A DNA stretch of 64,000 bases from Chaetomium olivaceum (Eukaryota > Ascomycota > Sordariomycetes > Sordariales > Chaetomiaceae), in the NCBI GenBank assembly GCA_039881045.1, contig JAYWVB010000036.1, forward strand, positions 62,001 to 126,000, written 5' to 3'. Made by a program: the position numbers and the translations under genes. The notes beneath the pieces are model-generated. The model saw nothing but the letters and a program-made list of their open reading frames with translations, was not told the origin of the DNA and did no database searches. Shown here piece after piece: positions 35,401 to 45,065 of the stretch (within the stretch, counting starts at the first letter, position 1; every line of letters starts with the position of its first letter).

Positions 35401-36352
35401 AGAAAATGGAGACCTGTGGTCCATGTGCGGGACCCGGCAGACAGCGCTCGTACCCATCCATTGGCACACTTTCTCTGTTCCCACACACGGGTGGGGAGAA
35501 AATGAAGGACGAAATAAGTGCGGAAGATGCCACGGGACCGCCCACCTCGATGCTAGTGGGGGTTTGACGGAATGCTCACACTCGAGGCACGGCGCGGGCT
35601 TGTAAAGTACCTAACTACACGGTAGATTGTATGTACACTAATCCGGAGTGCGCACTTGTCCCAAGTGCTGACGCGGAACAGAAGAACACTTGGTTGGCAA
35701 ACAGGACCCCCCTGTCCGAAGAACCAAAGCAGGGGTGGGCGGCATGTGGAACTGCCAACGGAGGTTCCTGGAAACGGTCCAGTGGGTCGCCGTCAAGAGG
35801 CTGGCCACACCCCTGGAACCCGCAGCGGGTGCTCAGGGGGAGGGTCCCCAGCGCCAGTGCACCACCACCAAAGGTACTTGTACTTGTACCTCTCTCCCTC
35901 CCCACCACCTACCCAGGATCAGGGGCCGACCGAGGAGTCGAGTTTGAGGATGACAAGACAGCATCACAAAATCACGACAGGGACCGCAGTAGTGTACTTC
36001 GTACGACGAGCTCCACCACGCACTCGGCATGAGGAACAGGCGCACCGAGAGAGCTCAGACCGCCAATCCCCTGTCTCACTGCGTTGCCGGTTTCTCATCG
36101 TCAACGGCAGAACTCGAGGATTCTCATTGGGTCGATGGTTGGCGACCTGGGGGTTGCTGCGTCGTGGTCGGCGGGCCGTGCGTCTGGGACCGGCAGGGGC
36201 AGGGAGGGAGGGAGAAGGCCAGGGATCCTCTCCGACACCTCTTTAATTTTTGTTTTTTTGACAGGGAATGTCGAGCGAGCGTTGTGGCATCCGTCTGCAA
36301 GCTGGAAGGCGCCGCAGAGGAACATCGTGGCATGGCAGCCAGTCAACGGCAG

Positions 36353-36385
36353 CCAGTGACAATCCAGTGACAATCCAGTGACAAC
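36353..36385. repeat. 11-bp tandem repeat
   Basis: Three head-to-tail copies of CCAGTGACAAT, the last diverging at its end. Confidence 0.8.
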
Positions 36386-37223
36386 CCGGCAGCCACCGCA
36401 ACGAGAGGGCAGGCGGGCAGGGCCCATACAGGCCCAGATAGATTGGCAGCGGTTTGTTGGGGCCAGGCTTCGACCAAGCACCACAAGCGGCAGCAAGCAA
36501 TGCACCAGCATCAGGCTAGCATTTCACAATGTCCCCACCTGACTGACAGGTTGGAGGCTCGGGTCTGGCCTGCCTCATCCATCCATTGCTGGTCGGCGGT
36601 CGCTAATAACACAACGTACATAATTAATGTTCCTTCCTTTGCCCTATTAGTAGCTGGCCGCTTGCTCTCTCTCCTCTCCCATTCTTTTATTATCACCGTC
36701 CCATGCCCGGCTTGTCGTCTCATCCGTCCCGTCCTTCCGCCCGTCCATCCAACCATCTATCCATCCAATAAGTACCTACCTACCCGACCCGACATCCCTC
36801 CATCCCATTCTACGCTTCAAGCTTCGCTGGTTACGCCCTGCCTGCCTGACTGACGTAGTTTGGTTCCCGGTTGTGCGTCTGTCTTCCCGGTCGGTTCAAA
36901 GTCGGTCGTTTGGGTTGTCTCTTGCTATTTACCATTTACCCAAACGCAACATTACTTGTTTATTCGTTTACTCGTCTCCTCGTTTATTCTGGGCTGTGCC
37001 GTCAGCGGTTACTCTTTGTGGTCCTCCGGCCGGTTAGGGACATACAAACTTCGGTACAGTACATACAGCCGACGCAGCCGACACAGCTGGCGCTACCAAA
37101 AATCTCCACTTTGGTTTCCCGAAGCCAACGCGCAACAGGCAGATAAAAAAAGTCAGACACTCTCCCTCTCCGTCTGCGTTTCTGTCGGTGTTGTTTTTTT
37201 GGTTGCTGCTCTCCTTCTCTTGG

Positions 37224-37298
37224 TGCTGCTGCTGCTGCTGCTGCTGCTGCTTGTTGTCAACTGCAACCGCAACTGCAACTGCAACCGCAACCGCAACG
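37224..37298. repeat. CTG trinucleotide tract followed by GCAACC/GCAACT hexamers
   Basis: Nine CTG units at 37224-37250 are followed by a degenerate GCAACY hexamer run at 37263-37298. Both lie in the presumed leader or promoter of the otubain gene. Confidence 0.8.
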
Positions 37299-37448
37299 AC
37301 TAGTTTTACGGTGCACACATGCTCCTAGCACGACGACTCCACACGCTGAAGTTCGGCACCTTTTTCGGCCCCGTCCGAACACGCTAAAAAAGACCACCGA
37401 CACCCCGTGAACCGTGGACGGCTGCTCCGCATCCCACCTCACTCCGGC

Positions 37449-39383
37449 ATGTACCAGCCCCAACCCACGGCGTTTCTTCAGGTGTCGACCGGGTATGCGA
37501 TGCCGCATAGCCTTCCGGACTACACATTTGACGAAACACCATTACGCCTGAGCGACGGTCGAGGTTCGGCTGCAGGAGGAGCGGGCGGCAACGCGGCGAG
37601 TGCGTTGCTGTACGGGACGTCCCTGTTCAGTGCCAATAGTCCAGGTGTCGGCCCCGCATCTTCCGCCTCTGGTGGCTCTTTCAACTTCCACTCCACCTCA
37701 ACTTCATCTTCCACCACCACAGCTGCTGCCGCTGCTTCTTCCACCATTACCGCCCCATCTCACCACCGACCTTCACTACCGATCTTGCTCAAGATGGAGC
37801 CCAACACCGACGACCTCGTTGCCCAGGAGGCGGCGGCCCGGGAATACCAACCGCATCTCCAGGTAAATAAAATAAACCAATTCTTAGTTCCCAAATTCTC
37901 ATCCCCAATTCCGCGTTCCATGTTCCGTGTTTTTTTTTGGGTGGTTCAAGGACCCCGCGCTCACCAAAGCCCCGCGCTGCACACACAGGGACCACTCGTT
38001 GGCAAGAAGACACCAAGTGAAGCAATTGTGGAGCAATATGCCGACGCCGACGCCATCTACGTGCAAAAGACAATGGTGGGTAATCATCCATATATGCGAC
38101 AGTTGCAATTGGTTCTTGTCGGTTGACCTTTGCTAACACGACTTGCAGGCATTGCCACAAAGATACTCAGCATACCGGCCCATTCAAGGGGACGGGAATT
38201 GCGGCTGGCGGGGTAAGTCGGCGAGGTCCATTCACGCGGTGCACGTTGGACGTCCCTACTAATGTACACGGGTAGCAATTGGTTTTGGTTATTTTGAGAC
38301 ATTGGTCAAGAGCGGCAGCAAGGCCCGCATAGATGCCGAGAGGCAGAGGCTGGAAGGGCTGAACAGCCTGATCGAGAACGTCGGCGGCTTCTCGCCCTAT
38401 GTGTCCCAGGACTTTGTCGACGAGACCCTGGCTCTCCTCGAGAAGATGGCCAGCCTCGTTGGGCATCAGGAGCAGGCCATGACAGAACTGCGAGAGGCTT
38501 TCAACACGCCCCCATCTCCGACTCGGTCATGTACCACTTCAGGATGTTGGCAAGCTCGTACCTCAAGGGTCACCGGGACACATACAGCGCCTTTGTCACG
38601 GGCAGTACGGGTGTTGACGGGTACTGCCTGGAGGTGCTCGAGCGCCACAACGTCGAGATCGACCATCTCGGACTCATCCTCCTGGCCAACGTGCTCCTCA
38701 AAGATGCCGGCTTCGTGCTAGAGGTTGCCTATCTCGATCGGAGTCCCGGGTCCTCAGTCAACACATACCGGATTCCTGAGGAGGCCAATGGGCGCCCCCT
38801 TTCGCAGCTAGGACCCATCATACATCTCCTCTACCGCCCGGACCACTACGACATCCTTTACCTCCCCGAACCCGTCGATTTACAGGTCCACCGCGTGGCC
38901 AGCTTCTCGCAGAGCTACGAAATTGGGAGCGCGCCAATGCCGGTGCACAGTTTCGACTCTGTCGATATGCACACGCTGTCCCTCATCCCCGGGTTCGCTA
39001 ACTCGGCCCCGGGACTGGCGCCCATGCTCGACACAAGTCCCTCTCCTCTCACCACATACAGCCCGAGCCCGGTGTCCCCATGGGTATCGTCGCCCTACGT
39101 GGACGCGATACAACAGGCATCACCGGCACCGCTGCCGATACCCACTCCAGCGCCGGCGCCGCAGACGCACCCCTTGCGGTTTAGCGAGTACTGCCAGCTG
39201 CCCGAATACGTGGACAACAACACTTGGCGGGAACAGACGTTGCAGACGACAACGTTTAAGAACAGCCACTTTAACGTGGCCCACTACAACAACCCCAACT
39301 TCCAACCGGAAGAATACAAGCCCGGGACGGACGAGAGCGAGGCGCCGCCGCGGGCCAGCGGCCGCAAGAGAGGCAGTGTATAA
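37449..39383 (+). CDS. Otubain-type (peptidase C65) deubiquitinase, one frameshift
   Basis: Exons 37449-37862, 37989-38075, 38149-38212 and 38276-39383, with introns of 126, 73 and 63 nt, give about 557 residues. A Ser/Thr/Ala-rich N-terminus of about 120 residues precedes the OTU domain. The catalytic Asp and Cys lie in GDGNCGWR (Cys about 185) and the catalytic His in YRPDHYDILY (about 379). The domain also has AIGFGYFETL and MYHFRMLASSYLKGH. Otubains cleave ubiquitin chains, typically K48-linked. The C-terminal tail is Pro-rich. The frame breaks in the C run 38509-38513: one added C turns the two ORFs into a continuous FNTPPISDSVMYHF, matching the family. The start is the first in-frame ATG. 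Confidence 0.88.
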
Positions 39384-40899
39384 ACGGAAGAGGGCTGGCT
39401 GTGCCAACCAGGATGCAGAGCGGCGGGTGTGGAAGGCAGTATGCACGCATCGGAGGATCTAATACCGGGCAGTGAGTGACAAGGACCGAAAGTGGCAAAC
39501 CAAGAAAGGACTACGGGTTTTCCCCCGAGTTCAACGCTTCTTTTTTTTTGCGCCTCTTATCTAGTTACGACAACAACGGCTTCTTCATCTCGTCCCAGCC
39601 ATCTCGATTTAGTTATGGTCGACCTTGGTCGACAAGTTCCGGAAAGGAAAAGGAGAGCGCCCCCCTCGAGAGAGGCTCCCCCCCTTACGACTACTTAATG
39701 AGGATGTCCAGAACCAGGCTGGACATTCGACGCACCGGAGCTTCCTTCGGTCGCGACATATTCAACGGCATCATCATGGGGTTTCATCAAACGGCAGGCA
39801 ACGGCGGGTGCCCTGCCGGCTCTTTCACATCTCTTGGCTCATTTGTTCCCAGCTTTTCATGGTGCATGGTGTTCCCGGATGGAGAATCACGGATTTGTTT
39901 TCATCTCCTTTTCCTTTTCCTTGCCCTTCTCCCCGGGACTTTTTCTGAAACATTGCATTTGCAAGTGGCTGCGAGGTGGGGCCAAAAAGGGGTCGAGGGG
40001 GCAAAGAGCCTGGCCGAGGTCGGCAGGTTGCATGGAACAACAGAGCGCGCAGGAGGGTCCCAAAAATTGGCGAGTCAATAAAAGGCTGGTTGGGGAATCC
40101 CTCAGTGGTGAGGCGTGGGGGGAGGGGGGTCAAAATGCGCCTACTACACTAGATGACACTGCAGACTGCGTGTGCATGTCGCTGCGGGTCGGTGGCTCTG
40201 AGCGACGGGGCGCGAGAGGAGAGACGCTCCGTGGTTCCTCGCCCGGTTATGGGCGGCCGCCGGCGACGACTTGGGAGGAGCGGTCAACGGCGGCATGCAT
40301 GTATCAAATGGCTAGTAATTATTGGCTTGGGGAGGGTCAAGGGATGGCTTCAGGGGATGGTAGGGGACGAATAAATTATTTCGGCCGCTTCGTGCCACTT
40401 AAAAAAAACCGGTTCCTGCGCTCTTTGTGTGTGTGTTTCCATCGATCTCGAGCTTGAGGATTTTGCCACGAGTGAACGAAGCCAAAACTTACTGCGTAGG
40501 GCATCCAAGGGCAGGCGAGCTGCGATGGCTTTGACGGATTTGGTATAATTCCTGGAATGGGCCGAATAACTCATCCTGGGTTCAGCCCAAGCAGGTCTTC
40601 TCAAAACAGACCTTGCTGCGCTTTGGTTACCTTGGCTGCACTTGGGGACGGACTCACCACAAAGCTGCTGCCTCGCGGTAATCTTACGCACATCCCTCTC
40701 CTGTAGCTAACGATGCCAGGGGCGAAGGAGAATGACATGTCCACACACAGGACGGATGAATACGATACAGCTGTCTAGTGCTGAGTGCTGCCGAGGCCCG
40801 TCCAACTCGCCACAATGTTAGTTATTTCTTCACCTCAATCGTTTCTCTCACGCTTTCCAACCAATGATCCGATGATCCGAAGCTCTGGGTTCCCGAGGG

Positions 40900-40947
40900 C
40901 CACACCACACACACCCACACCTCACACCACACACACACACACACACC
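40900..40947. repeat. AC-rich microsatellite
   Basis: Mostly CA/AC dinucleotides with occasional CC interruptions, ending in an uninterrupted CA run. Confidence 0.8.
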
Positions 40948-41389
40948 AAGTTTCACACCCATCTCCAATCCCACCACTTCCATTAGCAAATCCCCGCTCC
41001 TGCCCCGAGCACACACCCTGCCCTCGCAAGCCACCATCCCCACTAGCGTAGTATAGTGTCGTGTAGCGTGTCCCAGCAAGCGGGCGCCTTTTTGCTTTCT
41101 CCCATCCGTCGTTCCGCCGTGTCGTGGGTGGGTGGAGGGGGGCACGTACATACATACAGGGGGACAGGGGCCGGAACTTTTGTGAAGGAGCCAAGGCGGA
41201 GTTGGGAATGGAAGAAGGGGGGGGTGGGATTTCGAACAACAAAGCACCGAAGGCCAGTGACAGACAGGCCTTTGTCTCTCTCCCTGTCAAACTGGTTAGC
41301 TAGTGTAGGGGAGGTCATTACGTACAGTACCTCGTGAGTGGCCCATGCAGGCAGGCAGACAGGGCAGGGCAGGGCTTCAGCACCACCAC

Positions 41390-41455
41390 CAGCCAGCCAG
41401 CAGCAAACCAGCCAGCCAGCCAGCCAGCAGCAAAACCCAGCAGCAGAGCTAGCTA
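41390..41455. repeat. AGCC / CAG simple repeats
   Basis: Runs of CAGC and AGCC tetramers interspersed with CAGCAG units. Confidence 0.75.
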
Positions 41456-41696
41456 AGCCCATGCGTCGGCTGAAACATGGGCGAACCATGGCGCGACGGT
41501 GTGTGGGCGTCGAACCACGAGCCATCGTCGCGCATTTGGTGTATGTAGAAGGGAAGGAAGAAAAAACTCGCCGTCGGCGTGCATCGGACGCCAAACCAGG
41601 GGGTCGGGTCGTCGGGCGTCCGGGTGTTCGCTCTGCCCTGCCCTGGCCCTGCCCACCCCCCGGGCAGGCCGGTGGGAAGAAATGAATCAATCCCTG

Positions 41697-41746
41697 GTCA
41701 GTGTCAGTCAGTCAGGTCAGTCGGTCAGTCAGGTCAGTCAGTCAGC
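41697..41746. repeat. GTCA tetranucleotide repeat
   Basis: About ten GTCA units, several separated by an extra G. Confidence 0.8.
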
Positions 41747-42216
41747 GACATCGGGGTTGTTGCCTTCCCTGGATAGCGAGAGTCGAGGTCGGCTAGGTCT
41801 AGGCCCTTGGGGCCCTTGGGGCTGGACGGTTGGGGCTGGACTTCGCTCCTGCTCGCGTATCGTGAATGTGACGGGAAACTGCAAGCCGTCGGCGTCAGAC
41901 TTCTCTCGTGGTGTCGTGGGTCGCTCTGCTTGGCCCTGGGTGCCCCTGGGTGCCCTGGATGTCCTGGGTTGGTTGGTGCTGTGCCGCTTTGCTGGGGGAG
42001 CTGGGGCGGGGCCGGGATGGTGCAGGGTGCGGTACCCTCTCGGAGGAAAGCTGACGCTTGGGCCATATTGTGCGCATCTTGGGAAGAGGTCAGGGGCTGG
42101 ATTTGATGTGGTGATATGAACCTCTAATTCTAGGTAAACGTACACAGCAGTACACATATTGTACACGCCCAGATAATACACTACAACTAGCCCCTTCAGA
42201 CCAACACAATCACAAA

Positions 42217-43569
42217 TCACGACGCCTCACCATCAATAACCTTCGCCACCCTTTCCAAATAAACCAACTCCGCCGCCACCTCCTCCCCGGCCTCAGCAGC
42301 CTCCCGCACCAACTCCTCCATCAACCGCACCACCTCGGCCCCACCCACGGGCTCTACCCGGCCCTCCCCGAGCCCAATCTCCCCAGCCAACACCCCGGCC
42401 CACGCACGCGCCACCAGGCTCTCCCTGCTGGCGTGCAGACCACCGGCCGAGCTCAGCGGGGCACTTGCGCTGTCGAGACGGCCGTACTCGCGCAGGGCGT
42501 CGTCCACCTCCCGGATCCCGTCCTCCGAGGGCGGACCCTGTCGCCCCGCGGAAGGAGTCGCAGCAGCAGCAGCAGCACGAACCTCCCTGGCAATGGAGGT
42601 CACCCCGCGCCCGGCCAGGCCGCAGGCGACGAAGCGCGCCCAGGGGTTGGAAGCCTCCTCCTCCTGCTGCTGCTGATTCTGGCCATTCCCATTTGCTGTG
42701 GTGGAGGCGGATGACGGTGCAGTTGGTGGGGTGGCCACGTTGACGGCGGTGCCGAGGGCGGTGACGTGTCGGCGGAGGTGCACGCCGAGGGCGGCGATTT
42801 TGGAGCGCGGCGTTACTTCTCCTGCTTTCTCTCCCTCCCCATCTCCCTCTCCCTCTGCCGCCGGGGGAGGGGGTCGAGATGATGAAGGCAAAGCCCCCGA
42901 AGTCCCCGAAGCCCCTGAAGCCCCCGAAGCGACCCACACCCCGGGATCCTCCGCGACCGTCAACGCCTGCAGGCCAAACACGCGCCTCAACACCTCGATC
43001 GTCGTCCTCTCCAACAAGCGCGCATAGCACTTGACGCTGAAATGGCGGTGGTGCGGCGACCGGAGGTCCAGCACCGGCCACAGCACCGCCTGGCCAGGGC
43101 CGTGGTAGGTGGTCAGCCCGCCGCGCGGGGCGTGCAGGATGTGGGGCCGGACCGAGACGGGCGGCGCATGGGGGTCGTCGTCGTCGTCGTCCCGGTAGGT
43201 GTCGGTTTCGGGGTCGTAGGGGTCCGGGGCCCGCCGGCTGAAGGAGTTGGTGGGGAGTGGTCCCGTGCTGGGGGTTTCGCCGTTCGGAGGGGATGGAGGT
43301 GGGTTTGGGCACGGTGATCTGTAGTGGTGCGGTGAGGCGGTGGATTTCCCGCGGGGTGAGGGGTGTGTCTGGCGCCGGCCGAGGGTGTAGATGGGGGATG
43401 GGGTGAAGGAGATCAGCGTGGGTGGCGGGGCCGAGGCGGCCGATCCGTCCTTGAAGTCGAGGTGCTTTCTCCGGAGGTGCTCCTGCACGCGGTTGGCGAG
43501 GCTGTAGGGGATGTAGTGGGGATGCTTGCTCGGGAGGTGCAGGTGCCGGAGACGGAGCGGGGCCGCCAT
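42217..43569 (-). CDS. LIP2: Lipoyl(octanoyl) transferase, mitochondrial
   Basis: This intronless 450-residue protein belongs to the LipB/BPL family. It has the substrate-binding RGGLTTYHGPGQ (about 148-159), the motif SKIAALGVHLRRHVTALGTAVN (catalytic-site Lys, about 256) and the Cys motif VACGLAGRGVTSI (catalytic Cys, about 312). The enzyme moves octanoyl from acyl carrier protein to the H protein and E2 subunits in mitochondria, where it is then converted to lipoate. The protein is longer than bacterial LipB (about 210-230) because of low-complexity inserts: a Pro/Ser-rich segment at about 70-115, an Asp run at 125-131, and a Gly/Ser/Pro stretch at 218-250. The inserts sit between, not within, the conserved motifs. 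It is convergent with the otubain gene. Confidence 0.9.
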   Translation of the reverse strand: MAAPLRLRHLHLPSKHPHYIPYSLANRVQEHLRRKHLDFKDGSAASAPPPTLISFTPSPIYTLGRRQTHPSPRGKSTASPHHYRSPCPNPPPSPPNGETPSTGPLPTNSFSRRAPDPYDPETDTYRDDDDDDPHAPPVSVRPHILHAPRGGLTTYHGPGQAVLWPVLDLRSPHHRHFSVKCYARLLERTTIEVLRRVFGLQALTVAEDPGVWVASGASGASGTSGALPSSSRPPPPAAEGEGDGEGEKAGEVTPRSKIAALGVHLRRHVTALGTAVNVATPPTAPSSASTTANGNGQNQQQQEEEASNPWARFVACGLAGRGVTSIAREVRAAAAAATPSAGRQGPPSEDGIREVDDALREYGRLDSASAPLSSAGGLHASRESLVARAWAGVLAGEIGLGEGRVEPVGGAEVVRLMEELVREAAEAGEEVAAELVYLERVAKVIDGEAS

Positions 43570-45065
43570 CGGGACGGAGCTGGCCGGGGTGGTGTCCTAC
43601 CCGGTGCCGGGCCTCGGTCGGGATTGTGCGAATCGGGATCCGGGCCGGGGGGAGGGGGTTGTCTGTGTCGCGTTGGGGGCCTTTCTTTGGTTCTGGTCTG
43701 GGTTGGGGTTGGGATAACGACTGCCGAAAAAATGCACGACACCACCCTCACATTCCCTTTTCCCCGCCTTTGATGATGGAATTGGGGATGGCGCTAACAA
43801 CAAGCAGCAAAAACCCAGACGGTTGTCTCAAAAAACCCGGCTCGTTGGTTTGGTCAGTTTGGTAAGGTCCCGTCCCTTTCCAGGTTTCTCTCCGTTGCGG
43901 AATCAACAAAAGCCCGTGCTCATCCCGTCCCACCCCGCTCCGTCCCGAGACCCCATGCTTTCTTGCGCGCGGTGGGTCCCAACTAAACCTGGAGTGTCCC
44001 CATCATCCTATCCACTCCTGGCACTCCACCAGATCAGCCCATGCCAAACCGTCTTTTTTGTTGTGGATCTCTCGCGCGACCTCTCAGCAAAGCAGCACCA
44101 CAACAGCGGCAGGGAGACAGGGTCCAGGGCCAGAAACGAGAAGGACGCGCCCCGCAGCGGCAGAGGCCGCTGCCCAGGTTGCGGCTTCTCAACGGCTTGG
44201 CGCCTGCCCAGACCCGCAAAACCCGGCAGAAGAGCTGCGCCGGGTCCTTGCCGCGGGGCACATCTTTTTGGGGGCTTTGTGTTTTTTCCTGGTTTGAAGT
44301 TTTGAAATTTAAAAGGGAACAGAAAAACAGGCCCGTGAGGTCGCATGGCCTGGCACACGAAACACCGGACTCATGCGATGCAGGGCCTTGGAGGAGCATC
44401 AGCATCAGCATCAGTAGTCGCACCACTACCAGGAGTACATACATAGAAAGTCTGAGAACCTTCGTAACAAAACGATGTCAAGCGAGTAGGAGGAGTGCGC
44501 CATGGAGCCGCCATGGAGCCGTCATGGAGGAGGAGGCATTTATTGGTTGATCATTGCTCCGTCTTACTCCTCCAGGCAGGACCAAGACCAAGCCTGGGAG
44601 ACTGGGACCCAAAACAACTCGAGGAGGATTGAACTGCAATGCAAGGACGGAGCGCCCCCTCCTGCAAGAAATTGATAGACTGCCGGTGCAGGGCAGAGGA
44701 GTGAAGCCGGTTCGTCCAGGGGGGGGATGCAGCGCGTGGCGGGTTAGGCCTGAAGAGGGAAGGCGAAGGAAAGTCAACCGATGCCGGTGCCGGTTTGTGG
44801 GGAGCCGACACCCGCCCGCTGCGAGTTGCTGCTGCTCCTGCTGCTCCTCCGACTGCTCTTGGGGCCACGAGTCACTTGCCTTTCCGAGGGGTGGAGTGCG
44901 AGAAGTGGTTGAATGTGTGTTGGAGCCTGTTTGTTGACGCTCGCAAAGGCTTGAAGTGGATCGTTGTGTACATACATTGAGTTGTTGTTTGTTTTACATA
45001 GTCCACACCGTTTGCATATCCCATACATACATAGTTATCCCCATATTGTACACGGACAACCTCGC
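43570..45065. other. Intergenic region upstream of lip2 and downstream of rsm22
   Basis: 1.5 kb with no supported gene. The ORFs at 44008-44550 on both strands overlap each other and show no domain. The left part presumably contains the lip2 promoter. Confidence 0.4.

Larger units (their letters stand above)
29988..37448. other. 7.5-kb region with no supported gene
   Basis: Many short ORFs occur on both strands (up to 220 aa at 31004-31666 minus and 196 aa at 35656-36246 plus), but none has a recognisable domain, consistent codon pattern or splice-joined extension. Several microsatellites lie here: a heptamer array at 32417, an 11-mer at 36353 and a CTG tract at 37224. The right end should hold the promoter and leader of the otubain gene. 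Small genes or long noncoding RNAs cannot be excluded, given the frame errors elsewhere in the window. Confidence 0.45.
39384..42216. other. Convergent intergenic region, repeat-rich, no supported gene
   Basis: 2.8 kb lies between the 3' ends of the otubain (+) and lip2 (-) genes. ORFs such as 39834-40457 (207 aa, plus) are Gly/Arg/Ser-rich without a domain. It contains an AC-rich stretch at 40900-40947, AGCC/CAG repeats at 41390-41455 and GTCA repeats at 41697-41746. Confidence 0.45.

Noticed and set aside
43042..43773. Plus ORFs across the LIP2 gene start
   Set aside because: They are antisense to conserved LIP2 motifs and have no domains.
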